Source: JBCBXA01 sp039816825 (lineage in GTDB: Bacteria > Pseudomonadota > Alphaproteobacteria > Rhizobiales > Rhizobiaceae). Taken from it: DNA of 42,934 nucleotides. The notes beneath the pieces were generated by a model that did no database searches, was not told where the DNA came from, and saw nothing but the letters and a program-made list of their open reading frames with translations. The translations under genes were made by a program, and so were the position numbers. This document shows positions 1 to 8,312 of this stretch, piece by piece; positions within the stretch are counted from its first letter, which is position 1, and the number at the start of each line of letters is the position of its first letter. Location of the stretch: contig JBCBXA010000019.1 of the NCBI GenBank assembly GCA_039816825.1, positions 1 to 42,934 of the forward strand, written 5' to 3'.

Positions 1-356
1 CCGAGCGCTTTGCGAGCTTTCTGGGCGCAGCGGCCGCCCCCACAGCCCTGTTCGCCCTGGGTCTCAGCCTCGCGGCCCGCAGCACCGAAGGTGACCGGTC
101 CTTCGTTGCCGGCATCACCGGGTTGAAGCTGGTGGTCCACCCGATTGTCGTGTTTGCAATTCTGTATGCGCTGGGCGTGGATCCGCTGACGCTGACAATC
201 GTCACCGTGATCGCCGCCACACCGGTCGCGCAGAACGTGTTCGTGATCGCCACCCAGTACGACACGTACGCACGGCGCATGGGCACGGCGATCCTGGTCA
301 GCACGATGTTGGCCGTGGTGACCGTCACGGCGGTGATCGCCGCTTTGAGCACCTAG
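1..356 (+). CDS. AEC (auxin efflux carrier) family transporter, C-terminal part
   Basis: The reading frame is open from base 3 and ends at TAG 354-356, so only about the last 117 residues are present; the start lies outside the window. The visible part is almost entirely hydrophobic, with about three membrane segments. It includes the glycine/alanine-rich stretch (LFALGLSLA) and the histidine-containing helix (LKLVVHPIVVF) typical of the last helices of AEC/bile-acid:sodium-symporter-fold carriers. Such proteins sit in the inner membrane and move small organic anions; the substrate cannot be told from this fragment. The gene converges on betC with 24 bp between stops. Family assignment is from recognised sequence style, moderately sure. 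Confidence 0.7.
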   Translation, partial: ERFASFLGAAAAPTALFALGLSLAARSTEGDRSFVAGITGLKLVVHPIVVFAILYALGVDPLTLTIVTVIAATPVAQNVFVIATQYDTYARRMGTAILVSTMLAVVTVTAVIAALST

Positions 357-380
357 CCGACCATTGAGGCAGAGGCTGCG

Positions 381-1955
381 CTATGGCGCGCGCTTTGCCG
401 TCTCCAGCACGTTGAGGTCCATGTGGTTGCGCATGTAGCGCTCAGAGGCCTTCTGAAGCGGCTGGAAATCCCACGGGTAATAGTCACCCTTTCGCAATGC
501 GTCATAAGTCACCAGCCGTCTGGCCTGGCTCTGGCGCACCTCTTCATCGAAGCGGTCCAGATCCCAACGCTCTGAGGCCAAACCTCTGAAATGGGCCAAC
601 ACATCTGCATGCGCCGGATCGATGGCAAGATTGGTCAATTCATCGGGATCAGAGGTGAGATCAAACAATTGCTCGGGATCCGTGCCTCCGTCCGGGAGTG
701 TCGCGCTGCAGGTGAACTTGAAGCAGCGCCTTTCGCCAGCGGTCACCTCATGGTCAGCGACCAGGGCAACAATGGGGGCATATGTGCCTTCGGCGGCATA
801 CTCCATGGCGACCGGCGATCGCGCTCCGCTGGCGGCGACGGGTGCCAGATCAACGCCTTCAGTCCAGGGCATCACATCGGCCATGTCCGCGTCGGCCAGC
901 GCGGCTAAAGTCGGCGCCAGATCAATCGACGAGACCGGGACATCCACCCGGCCCGGAGAGAAGCGACCCAGCCCCTCTGGAGCAGCGATCATCAACGGCA
1001 CGCGGCTGGAGCCTTCAAAGAAGCTCATCTTGAACCAGAGCCCCCGCTCGCCCAACATATCGCCATGGTCTGACAGGAAGATCACCACAGTGTCGTCGGC
1101 CTGCTGAGAGGTTTCCAGCGCTTCCAGCAACTGGCCAACCTTGTCGTCAATATAGGAGATGTTGGCGAAATAGGCTTGGCGTGAGCGGCGTACATCCTCA
1201 TCGGTGACGTTGTAATTGCCATAATCATTAGCCTGCAGGATGCGCTGGCTCTGCGGGTCATGATCCTCAAAGGCCATAGGGCCGACGGTCGGCATCAGAT
1301 GCTCGCAGTCCGCATAGAGATCCCAATATTTGCGTCGGGCCACATAAGGATCGTGCGGGTGAGTAAAGCTCACCGTCAGGCACCATGGTCGGCCGCCACC
1401 GGCATTGGCTCCCGGCCCACGCGCCAGATCATAGATCTTTGCGACGCCATGGTGCGCCACCTCATCGTCATACTCCATCTGATTGGAGATCTCGCCCACG
1501 CCCGACCCGGTGACAGACCCCATATTGTGGTACCACCAGTCGATGCGCTCGCCGGGCTTTCTGTAGTCCGGCGTCCAGCCAAAATCCGCCGGATAGATAT
1601 CGGTGGTAAAGCGCTCCTCGAAACCATGCAGCTGATCAGGCCCCACAAAGTGCATCTTGCCGCTGAGGGCCGTGTAGTAACCCGCGCGGCGAAGGTGATG
1701 AGCGTAAGTGGGGATGTCGGACGCGAACTCGGCTGCATTGTCATAAACGCGCGTCTTGCTGGGTAGCTGACCGGACATGAAGCTGGCCCGCGCCGGCGCA
1801 CACAAGGGTGATGCGTTATACGTATTGGCAAAACGTGCGGAGCGAGCGGCCAGCCGCTTCAGATTGGGCGCATGCAGGCAGTCCGCCGGACCATCGGGGA
1901 ACAGGGTTCCGTTCAGCTGATCGACCATGATGATGAGAATGTTTGGCTGTGCCAT
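381..1955 (-). CDS. betC: Choline-sulfatase-type sulfatase
   Basis: A 524-residue type I sulfatase closely resembling rhizobial BetC, which hydrolyses choline-O-sulfate to choline and sulfate for osmoprotection or as a C/N/S source. The formylglycine motif CAPAR is at residues 52-56, so Cys52 is the expected modified residue. The N-terminal metal-site segment NILIIMVDQLN, the block PTYAHHLRRAGYYTALSGKM and the later SDHGDMLGERG metal-binding motif are all present. The start is placed at the ATG 1953-1955 because AAGGGGG lies 8 bases upstream; a frame extension to 2006 has no such signal. There is no signal peptide, consistent with a cytoplasmic enzyme. No betA, betB, betI or choline transporter lies beside it, so it is an orphan here. 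An anaerobic or aerobic sulfatase-maturating enzyme must be encoded elsewhere. Function is well supported by motifs; substrate is inferred from similarity. Confidence 0.9.
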   Translation of the reverse strand: MAQPNILIIMVDQLNGTLFPDGPADCLHAPNLKRLAARSARFANTYNASPLCAPARASFMSGQLPSKTRVYDNAAEFASDIPTYAHHLRRAGYYTALSGKMHFVGPDQLHGFEERFTTDIYPADFGWTPDYRKPGERIDWWYHNMGSVTGSGVGEISNQMEYDDEVAHHGVAKIYDLARGPGANAGGGRPWCLTVSFTHPHDPYVARRKYWDLYADCEHLMPTVGPMAFEDHDPQSQRILQANDYGNYNVTDEDVRRSRQAYFANISYIDDKVGQLLEALETSQQADDTVVIFLSDHGDMLGERGLWFKMSFFEGSSRVPLMIAAPEGLGRFSPGRVDVPVSSIDLAPTLAALADADMADVMPWTEGVDLAPVAASGARSPVAMEYAAEGTYAPIVALVADHEVTAGERRCFKFTCSATLPDGGTDPEQLFDLTSDPDELTNLAIDPAHADVLAHFRGLASERWDLDRFDEEVRQSQARRLVTYDALRKGDYYPWDFQPLQKASERYMRNHMDLNVLETAKRAP

Positions 1956-2153
1956 GTGCGGGTCCCCCTTCGGCACGACATTTGCCGGTTTCAGCGGCTG
2001 CCACAATCGACATTGCGACGACTGTCTTCGGTGTCAGCATGATGAACGGTTTCTGAATGCCGCCTTCAAAGTGGGTTCAAGCCCATGAGCCTATCGTTAG
2101 ATCATCGGACGTACAGGCGTTCGCAACAAATGAGAGCAGAGAGAGAGACCATC

Positions 2154-2420
2154 ATGAAAAAGATCATCATCGACGCCGTTGCCGCTATTGCCCTTGTCAG
2201 CCTCGCCATCGCCGGTGGCATCGCTTCGGCCAATGCCGAGAGCCGCGCAACCTTTGCCACCGCCAAGCTGGCGCTGGTCCCCATGCACACGGCAGGCAAG
2301 AAAAAGTCCAAGCCCATCGATAACGTCGCCTCGGCATGGACGGCGGCCTGCTACGCCGAGTTTGGCCCCAACGCCAAATGGCCATCCCCGTCCGGCCTTG
2401 AGAAATGCCTGGCCATGTAG
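2154..2420 (+). CDS. Small secreted protein of unknown function
   Basis: An 88-residue product starting MKKIIIDAVAAIALV. It has a classical Sec signal peptide: a short basic N-region, an alanine/isoleucine-rich core and a probable cleavage after ANA near residue 28. The mature part of about 60 residues is basic in the middle (KKKSK) and carries two cysteines near the end (ACYAEF and EKCLA), which could form a disulfide in the periplasm. The ATG 2154-2156 was chosen over in-frame upstream starts because it begins the signal peptide and follows a purine-rich GAGAGAGA tract. It is divergent from betC. I do not recognise a family. Confidence 0.65.
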   Translation: MKKIIIDAVAAIALVSLAIAGGIASANAESRATFATAKLALVPMHTAGKKKSKPIDNVASAWTAACYAEFGPNAKWPSPSGLEKCLAM

Positions 2421-2430
2421 CCAGCCACCA

Positions 2431-2492
2431 GTTCGCCCACACAGCGAACGATCACCCGCCCAGCGCTCCGTTTCCGGCGTTTTGGCGGGTGA
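2431..2492 (+). terminator. Two tandem hairpins, possible transcription terminator
   Basis: GTTCGC (2431-2436) pairs with GCGAAC (2444-2449) over a 7-base loop. Directly after it TCACCCGCC (2452-2460) pairs perfectly with GGCGGGTGA (2484-2492). They sit between the stop of the small secreted protein and trhO. There is no real T-tract after the second stem, so this may be a factor-dependent terminator or an mRNA-stabilising structure. Confidence 0.35.
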
Positions 2493-2519
2493 CTTGCGTT
2501 TGCGGCACGCGCTGAGCAT

Positions 2520-3431
2520 ATGCAACCCATGACTGACGCCCCCAAATGGCAAATCGCGGCGCTGTACAAGTTTGTGGCGTTGCCCAATCACGAAGCCTTG
2601 CGCACGCCTATTGCTGATGCTGCCGGGGCCCATGGGGTCTGCGGCACGCTGCTCATAGCGCCAGAGGGCATCAATGGCACCATCGCCGCGCAGCGTTCAG
2701 AGCTTCAGACGTTCCTCAACTGGCTGCAAAGCGTGGAACATGAAGGCCAAAGGCCCTTCGCAAGCCTTGAGTGGAAAGAGAGCCACGCCGCCGACAAGCC
2801 CTTTGCAAAGATGAAAGTGCGCCTCAAGCGCGAAATCGTCACCATGGGTGTCGAGGGCATTGACCCCCGCCAGACGGTGGGCACCTATGTCGAACCCAAG
2901 GACTGGAATGCCCTGATCAAACGGTCCGACGTGACACTTATTGATACGCGGAACGAATACGAGGTCGAGATCGGCACATTTGAAGGCGCGATCAACCCGA
3001 ACACCGCGAGTTTTGGCGAGTTTCCCCAATGGGCTGAGGACAATCTTCCGGATGACAAACAGGCACCGATTGCCATGTTCTGTACCGGAGGCATTCGCTG
3101 CGAAAAGTCGACGGCTCTTCTCAAGGGCCGCGGCTATGAGAATGTCTTCCACCTCAAAGGCGGGATCCTGAAATATCTCGAAGATATGCAGGAAGACGAA
3201 AGCACCTGGCAGGGCGAGTGCTTTGTCTTCGACCAGCGGGTGAGTGTCGGCCACGGGCTGGCGGAAGGTCCCCACACACTCTGCCACGCCTGCGGACTGC
3301 CCCTAACGCCCGCAGACATGAAGCGCCCGGAGTTCGAAGCCGGCGTCTCATGCCACCGCTGCCTAAGCCGCTATACCGACGCCGACCGGGCACGTTTCCG
3401 GCAAAGACAACGGCAGCGGGAGGCCGGGTGA
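2520..3431 (+). CDS. trhO: tRNA uridine(34) hydroxylase, rhodanese family
   Basis: A 303-residue protein of the YceA/TrhO family, which uses oxygen to hydroxylate uridine 34 of certain tRNAs as the first step toward 5-carboxymethoxy- or methoxyuridine. The N-terminal acylphosphatase-like domain is recognisable (LYKFVALPNHEALR, APEGINGTIA). A rhodanese domain follows around residues 125-220 with the active-site loop CTGGIRCEKS; the catalytic cysteine is about residue 188. The C-terminal region has two CxxC-like pairs (CHACG, CHRC) that probably bind zinc. Length matches the family. Two ATGs (2520 and 2529) are both possible and neither has a strong ribosome site. It stands alone, converging on the DUF1036 gene. 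Confidence 0.93.
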   Translation: MQPMTDAPKWQIAALYKFVALPNHEALRTPIADAAGAHGVCGTLLIAPEGINGTIAAQRSELQTFLNWLQSVEHEGQRPFASLEWKESHAADKPFAKMKVRLKREIVTMGVEGIDPRQTVGTYVEPKDWNALIKRSDVTLIDTRNEYEVEIGTFEGAINPNTASFGEFPQWAEDNLPDDKQAPIAMFCTGGIRCEKSTALLKGRGYENVFHLKGGILKYLEDMQEDESTWQGECFVFDQRVSVGHGLAEGPHTLCHACGLPLTPADMKRPEFEAGVSCHRCLSRYTDADRARFRQRQRQREAG

Positions 3432-3527
3432 TAAGAACTCGGGCCACACCGAAAGCTGCAGCACTCAAAGTCGTCGACAAGGCATGGATCGAAACAGACC
3501 GGCGGCGTCCGATCCGAAAGAGAAAGT

Positions 3528-4709
3528 TCAATCGCTCCTGACAAATTCAAGATCGCGCATGGCTCCAACGGGGAAGAGTGTGAGCGTGTTACCCGTCACG
3601 GAAACGACGTCGTAGCAGGAAGGCTCCTCGTCTGCGGGGGAACCAAAGTCCCGGGCAATCAGGTAACGCCCAGACACACCGACAGGTCCTGGGCAAACAT
3701 CGGGCTTCTGCTTCTCGATCTCAAAGAAACTTGACGCCATCGGTAGGCCTTCGGAGAAGAAGGTCATCTCTGCGCCTGTAATCAGCAGTTGGGACTCGCT
3801 GTCTGTTTGGGATTGCCAGAAGCCCTGGAGTTGATCGCGCAATTCCGCAAACGGGCCGGGGTTTTCCACCTTAACCTGGCGAAGCACGACTTCGGCGTGT
3901 GTGCCCTCATAGAACACCATATCGCCAATCCAAGTCATGCGCGTGTTGGGATTTTCGAAGGCGTGAACTTCAAGCGCTTCCAGCAGACGGAAGGGCGTTG
4001 GATGAACAGGGCTGGCGACATAGCGAAAGCCGTTCCCAATCAAGTCGCAGGCGTAGCTCGAGCCGTCGAGTTCGCACTTGCTCAGGATCCCAGTGACGGT
4101 GAAGGGCTCACCATGGGTGCCACGCGCGTCACGATTTCCGATGGGAAAGCCGGTGTCAGCAGGCGGGACGGTCGTGTTCATGGCGCCGCCAGGCGCATCC
4201 ACGGCAAGCTCCGCCTGCTTTGCATCAGCGGCATCGCGAGTGTTTTCCAGCGTCAATGTGTAATCGGCCTGACCATCAGAAAGCTTGATCTCGTTGAAGG
4301 CGGCCTTTGAATACCCTCTTTCCTGGCACTCGGTGTCGCCGATGATCGTGAAAGCCTCGCGATTGGTACAGAACATAAACCGCGACTGCTCCCAATCCTC
4401 GTTCTTTGCCGTAGCCCGCCAATAATAGTGGCTGAGTGTCAGTTCGCCGCCAACAACCGTCTTGCATTCGCCGGGCGGAACCACCCACCAGCCCTCAGAG
4501 ACCCACTCGCCATCCTCGCGATAGCCTATGGCCACGCTCACTCTTTCCTCGGTCTGGTTGCAGGCTTGCAACGCGGCCTCGGCACTGGAGGGCAACGCAA
4601 TGGTGCCTAAGAGAAGAAGCAGAGCCGCAATCCAAAGTCGAAAGGAACTGGCCACAGCGGCCTCACTGTTAGACTTCGGTCGTTTGCGAAACAGGTTTTT
4701 TTCGGACAC
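3528..4709 (-). CDS. Exported DUF1036 domain protein
   Basis: A 393-residue protein with a GTG start (4707-4709) preceded at good spacing by GGGGAG. After about 24 mostly polar residues comes a hydrophobic stretch ending in ALPSSAEA, a likely signal peptide cleaved near residue 45. Residues about 48-160 match DUF1036: ACNQTEERVSVAIGY, then GWWVVPPGEC, SHYYWRA, FMFCTN and TIIGDTEC, with several conserved cysteines and tryptophans. DUF1036 proteins are periplasmic or envelope proteins of unknown role, frequent in alphaproteobacteria. The C-terminal half (about 185-393) is not recognised and contains four or more cysteines, so it may be a second disulfide-stabilised domain. No operon partner. 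Confidence 0.75.
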   Translation of the reverse strand: MSEKNLFRKRPKSNSEAAVASSFRLWIAALLLLLGTIALPSSAEAALQACNQTEERVSVAIGYREDGEWVSEGWWVVPPGECKTVVGGELTLSHYYWRATAKNEDWEQSRFMFCTNREAFTIIGDTECQERGYSKAAFNEIKLSDGQADYTLTLENTRDAADAKQAELAVDAPGGAMNTTVPPADTGFPIGNRDARGTHGEPFTVTGILSKCELDGSSYACDLIGNGFRYVASPVHPTPFRLLEALEVHAFENPNTRMTWIGDMVFYEGTHAEVVLRQVKVENPGPFAELRDQLQGFWQSQTDSESQLLITGAEMTFFSEGLPMASSFFEIEKQKPDVCPGPVGVSGRYLIARDFGSPADEEPSCYDVVSVTGNTLTLFPVGAMRDLEFVRSD

Positions 4710-4933
4710 TGGCGAACTCCCCTACAGTGATCTGGTCTGGCCGCGTCTAGCGATGCAAGCCATCGACACACTAGATGGCACAACTGTCAGAGCCAGCGGA
4801 AAGATTGAGCAAACATCAGTTTATGGCTTGTAACCGAGCCCTTCCGCTGCACCTTTGCCGCTTTGTCTCTTCAAAAGGCAGCCATTGCCATTTGCAGCCT
4901 AGCCAATCGCGCCAATCGGCGTACACAAGGGCG

Positions 4934-6154
4934 ATGGCTTTCCTGAACAGGCGCACGGCGCCGAACATTGCAACACTTGTTTTGGTGGCCGGCCTTGGCG
5001 CTGCCAGCCTCAATATTTTTCTGCCATCCATGCCGGGGATCGCAGAGCACTTTGGTGTGCCGTACGGCACGGTGCAGCTTCTGGTGTCAGCCTATCTGGC
5101 CGGCACCGCAGTGATGCAGGTGATCATCGGGCCCCTGTCGGACCGCTATGGCCGAAGACCGGTCCTGCTCACCTGCTTTGGAATATTTCTGTTTGGCACG
5201 GCGATCTGCGCCACCGCAGATAGTTTCGCAATGCTCATGGTCGGCCGGATGATCCAGACCGTCATCGTCTCGGGCTTCGCCCTCAGCCGCGCCATCGTCA
5301 GAGATATGGTGAGCATGGAGGAAGCGGCTTCCATGATTGGATATGTGACGATGGGCATGACTCTTGTGCCCATGATTACGCCGATCATTGGGGGATATCT
5401 GGAAGAGTGGTTCGGCTGGGCTTCCACGTTTCAGTTTCTCTTCCTGATCTCGCTGATCATCCTGGCAATCGTCTGGCTCGATCTTGGCGAAACCAACACA
5501 ACTAAGTCGGGCAGCTTCTCGGCCCAGTTCAGGGCCTATCCGGAGCTTCTGCGCTCACGACGGTTCTGGGGCTACACGGCCACAGCGGCCTTTGCCGCCG
5601 GTGCATTCTTCGCCTTTTTGGGAGGCGGCCCTTATGTGGCCACCGTCATCCTTGGCATGGAACCCGCCGACGTGGGCAAGAGCTTTATCTACATTGCCCT
5701 TGGCTATATGGGCGGCAATTTCCTGTCCGGCCGCTACGCCAAGCGGTTTGGCATCACGCCCATGATGGTGATCGGGAGCTTGCTAGCCTGCTTTGGGCTG
5801 GTCATGTCCCTCGCCCTCTTCCTTATCGGGTTTCAGCACCCCATGACGTTCTTTGGCCCCATCTTCTTTGTCGGCCTGGGCAACGGCCTGACCCTACCCA
5901 GCGCCAATGCCGGCATGGTGTCCGTAAGGCCTCACCTGGCGGGCTCTGCATCTGGCTTGGGGGGCGCCTGCATGATTGGCGGTGGCGCAGCCTTGTCCGT
6001 TATTGCGGGGCAGTTGCTCAGCCCGGAGAGCGGCGTCTACCCACTTCTTCTCGTGATGCTGACCTCGTGCTGTCTGGGCATTGCGGCCACACTTTATGTG
6101 CGCCATGTGGACGCCAAAGTGGCCAAAGAATTGGCTGAGAGCCCAGCCAGCTGA
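4934..6154 (+). CDS. Bcr/CflA-type multidrug MFS exporter
   Basis: A 406-residue inner-membrane protein with about twelve membrane segments. The opening helix LVLVAGLGAASLNIFLPSMP, with its conserved proline, and the loop 2-3 motif GPLSDRYGRRPVLL identify a proton-driven major facilitator of the Bcr/CflA drug-efflux (DHA1) group; the substrate is unknown. The start is set at ATG 4934, just after AAGGG, because the family begins there. The frame is open upstream to 4775, but the added residues are Cys/His-rich and unlike a transporter N-terminus. It is divergent from the DUF1036 gene, with a 224-bp region between them in which I saw no clear operator. Confidence 0.88.
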   Translation: MAFLNRRTAPNIATLVLVAGLGAASLNIFLPSMPGIAEHFGVPYGTVQLLVSAYLAGTAVMQVIIGPLSDRYGRRPVLLTCFGIFLFGTAICATADSFAMLMVGRMIQTVIVSGFALSRAIVRDMVSMEEAASMIGYVTMGMTLVPMITPIIGGYLEEWFGWASTFQFLFLISLIILAIVWLDLGETNTTKSGSFSAQFRAYPELLRSRRFWGYTATAAFAAGAFFAFLGGGPYVATVILGMEPADVGKSFIYIALGYMGGNFLSGRYAKRFGITPMMVIGSLLACFGLVMSLALFLIGFQHPMTFFGPIFFVGLGNGLTLPSANAGMVSVRPHLAGSASGLGGACMIGGGAALSVIAGQLLSPESGVYPLLLVMLTSCCLGIAATLYVRHVDAKVAKELAESPAS

Positions 6155-6171
6155 GCCCTCAAACATCTGCG

Positions 6172-6579
6172 TCAGGCCATCAGGAGTTGCACTCCGAAGA
6201 CCAGGATGCAGGCAAAACCCATGGTGAAGATGATGGGTCTTAGCGCCCATCTCGGCTTACCCGTCATCATCACGATGGCATGGGCAATACGGAGCGCCAG
6301 AAACAACCACGCAGTCACAACAGTTACCGTGTTGGACAGGCCGATCTGCTGCGCGATGAGCACCATCAACGCAAATGGCAGGAGCTGTTCCAGCAAGTTG
6401 AGATGCGCCCGATGCAGGCGGCGCATATGCGGCGGCATGCGTTCGATGCGCGGCGGAACCACGAAGGCGTCCGCCGTCTCACCATTGGTGTCCTGCGTGT
6501 TGATGGCAACGATGAAGGGTATCCAGAGTCCCCCCGCCATGATGGCCAGGAGAACGAGTGCGACGAGTTCTTGGGTCAT
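6172..6579 (-). CDS. MAPEG family membrane protein
   Basis: A 135-residue protein with four membrane segments and the MAPEG signature region: RMPPHMRRLHRAHLNLLE after helix 1, and a helix containing FLALRIAHA. MAPEG proteins are eicosanoid- and glutathione-metabolising enzymes in eukaryotes; bacterial members are mostly uncharacterised. A strong site, GAGGTGA, lies 5-10 bases before the ATG and overlaps the end of the upstream ArsR-SRPBCC gene. The two are 9 bp apart and almost certainly one transcript, which suggests joint control by that regulator. Confidence 0.85.
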   Translation of the reverse strand: MTQELVALVLLAIMAGGLWIPFIVAINTQDTNGETADAFVVPPRIERMPPHMRRLHRAHLNLLEQLLPFALMVLIAQQIGLSNTVTVVTAWLFLALRIAHAIVMMTGKPRWALRPIIFTMGFACILVFGVQLLMA

Positions 6580-6588
6580 GATGTCACC

Positions 6589-7359
6589 TCACGCGGCGTT
6601 GAGGGGGAAGACCATGCCTTCGCCCGTTTCGAGATAGGATTTCAGGCTGGCGAGCGTCTTGGCCCAGCCTTCGGCGACACCTTCTAGGCCGGGGGTCAGG
6701 CCAAAGTGCATCACGGTCAGCTTAGACGTTCCCGCCACGGCTTCGATCTCGTAGCGGAAGCGAGAGGCGGGCAGAGCACCATCGGGTCCGGGCCAACACG
6801 GCTCAAAGCTGCATTCCAGAACACTCGGAGGCTCCTCGACCAGAATTTCCATGTTCAGCATAGGCGACCCGTCGGCATAGCGCTGATCCAGCCGCCCCGG
6901 TTGTTCATCCTCTGGCACCATGGACCCGCCGAGGAACTGGTAGCGGTTGACGTGCTCGGCCTTGGTGAGCGCATCCCAAACGGCCTGAGGGCTTGCGTTG
7001 ATATAAGTGGCCAGAACGAAGTCCGGCTTGGTTTCGGTTTCCATGGGAGCGGCTCCTTCGGCCAGGGTTTTGATATCGAGAACATGTTTGGCCGCCGGCT
7101 TGACGCGGAACGGCTCAACCCAACGATCCATCGCCGCCTGAAGCGGAACGGCGTTGAGATAGTGGTGCTTGAAGCGCCCGACCTTGCGCGTGCTGACAAG
7201 GTTGGCCTGCTCCAGAAGCTTGAGATGCTTCATGACGCCAAATCGCGTCATGCCGAGGCCCTTTTCGAGCTCGGTCAGCGTCTGGCCATCGGCCTCACGC
7301 AGGGAGTCGAGCAGGCTGCGCCGGGTTGGGTCGGCAAGAGCTTTGAAAACATCGTCCAT
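6589..7359 (-). CDS. ArsR-type regulator fused to an SRPBCC (AHSA1-like) domain
   Basis: A 256-residue two-domain protein. Residues 1-90 are an ArsR-family winged helix (VFKALADPTRRSLLDSL at the start, then the recognition region MTRFGVMKHLKLLEQANLV). Residues about 110-250 are an SRPBCC/START-like ligand pocket (NASPQAVWDALTKAEHVNRY; EGWAKTLASLKSYLETGEG near the end). In related systems the two parts are often separate adjacent genes; here they are joined, so ligand binding could act directly on DNA binding. The typical ArsR metal-binding cysteines are absent, which argues for a hydrophobic small-molecule ligand. It leads an operon with the MAPEG gene and has a perfect inverted repeat 14 bp before its ATG, consistent with autoregulation. 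Confidence 0.88.
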   Translation of the reverse strand: MDDVFKALADPTRRSLLDSLREADGQTLTELEKGLGMTRFGVMKHLKLLEQANLVSTRKVGRFKHHYLNAVPLQAAMDRWVEPFRVKPAAKHVLDIKTLAEGAAPMETETKPDFVLATYINASPQAVWDALTKAEHVNRYQFLGGSMVPEDEQPGRLDQRYADGSPMLNMEILVEEPPSVLECSFEPCWPGPDGALPASRFRYEIEAVAGTSKLTVMHFGLTPGLEGVAEGWAKTLASLKSYLETGEGMVFPLNAA

Positions 7360-7372
7360 GCAAACCTAATAT

Positions 7373-7388
7373 GTGACCATATAGTCAC
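7373..7388 (-). promoter_or_regulatory. Inverted-repeat operator upstream of the ArsR-SRPBCC gene
   Basis: GTGAC (7373-7377) and GTCAC (7384-7388) are perfect inverted arms around the AT-rich spacer CATATA. The site lies 14-29 bases before the ATG of the ArsR-SRPBCC gene, where it would overlap the promoter or transcript start. Position, size and symmetry fit an ArsR-dimer site; binding itself is inference. Confidence 0.7.
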
Positions 7389-7462
7389 CTGTCAACTCAT
7401 GGATGGAGGGCACCAGGCCAGCACCCGACCGGGTACAGTGCTAAAGCACTGCAGGAGTTGGC

Positions 7463-8170
7463 TTATTTGGGTCTTGGAAGCGCCACGACATAGGGCGTTG
7501 TTGCAGCAACCCGGGCGTTGCGCTCATCCACCCAGCGAGACTTGGCCGACTGCCGAGAACGACCAGCGGCCAGCCATAGCGGCAGGTAGGCGGACGCGTC
7601 CGCCGCACGCTCCACACCGCGCACCGTGTGACGCTTGCCCGCCACTGTGCGCAAAACGACGGTTCCCGACGAGCCAAAAGCGGATCGCTTGACGCTGATG
7701 TCACCGACCTCGGAGAGCTTGAACTCATGAAGCTTGAAGCTCGGCAGACCCTTGCTCAGCCGAATCTCGTCGCCCACAGCCCAGACGCCCACGGTCCTGC
7801 GGCGCATCTCACCCCACAAAAACAAGACAACCACGCCTGCCGCTGCTGCCAGTGTGAAAGTGGCCAGCCTTGTGTCGCCGGCAACAGCCTCAAAGCCTCG
7901 ATCAAACACGAGAAACGCTGCTGCAGCGACGCACCCCAAGAGAGCCAGAAGGGCCAGCCGATAGTGAGAAAAGGCGCCCTCAAACCCCACCGAAGCCATG
8001 GGCAGAGACGCCAGACCCTCCCGCCGGTTGTCATTCGACAAACGCTCCAGAGAGGGGAAGCGGGGCATGGCCGGCGTCGCCGAAGCCGGGCCGACTTGCT
8101 CCACCTTTTCCGATGGTTCCGGCATCGCCGCTTTCGGTGGGTCGGCTTGTTGGCTGGTAGCTTCAGACAC
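7463..8170 (-). CDS. Membrane protein of unknown function with a PH-like domain
   Basis: About 235 residues from the GTG 8168-8170 (MSEATSQQ). A TTG at 8186-8188 and an ATG at 8123-8125 are alternatives, and none has a clear ribosome site. The first 75 residues are proline/alanine-rich and probably disordered and cytoplasmic. Two adjacent membrane helices follow (YRLALLALLGCVAAAAFLVF and TLAAAAGVVVLFLW). A soluble C-terminal part then carries alternating beta-strand-like segments (VWAVGDEIRLSKGLPSFKL, GTVVLRTVAGKRHTV) resembling bacterial PH-like domains. The family is not recognised. It is divergent from the DUF1499 gene at 8313, which also encodes a membrane-anchored protein. Confidence 0.6.
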   Translation of the reverse strand: MSEATSQQADPPKAAMPEPSEKVEQVGPASATPAMPRFPSLERLSNDNRREGLASLPMASVGFEGAFSHYRLALLALLGCVAAAAFLVFDRGFEAVAGDTRLATFTLAAAAGVVVLFLWGEMRRRTVGVWAVGDEIRLSKGLPSFKLHEFKLSEVGDISVKRSAFGSSGTVVLRTVAGKRHTVRGVERAADASAYLPLWLAAGRSRQSAKSRWVDERNARVAATTPYVVALPRPK

Positions 8171-8312
8171 GAGGGCAGGCTCCGGCAAGCATCGAGAATC
8201 ACTCCCACAAACCTAGACGGTGATCGATGGCGCGCAACCATTGTCAGTCGCTCCCCTAACACCAAACGATTTTGCACCTACTTTCAGCGGAGACCTAAGG
8301 GACACCGAGGCC

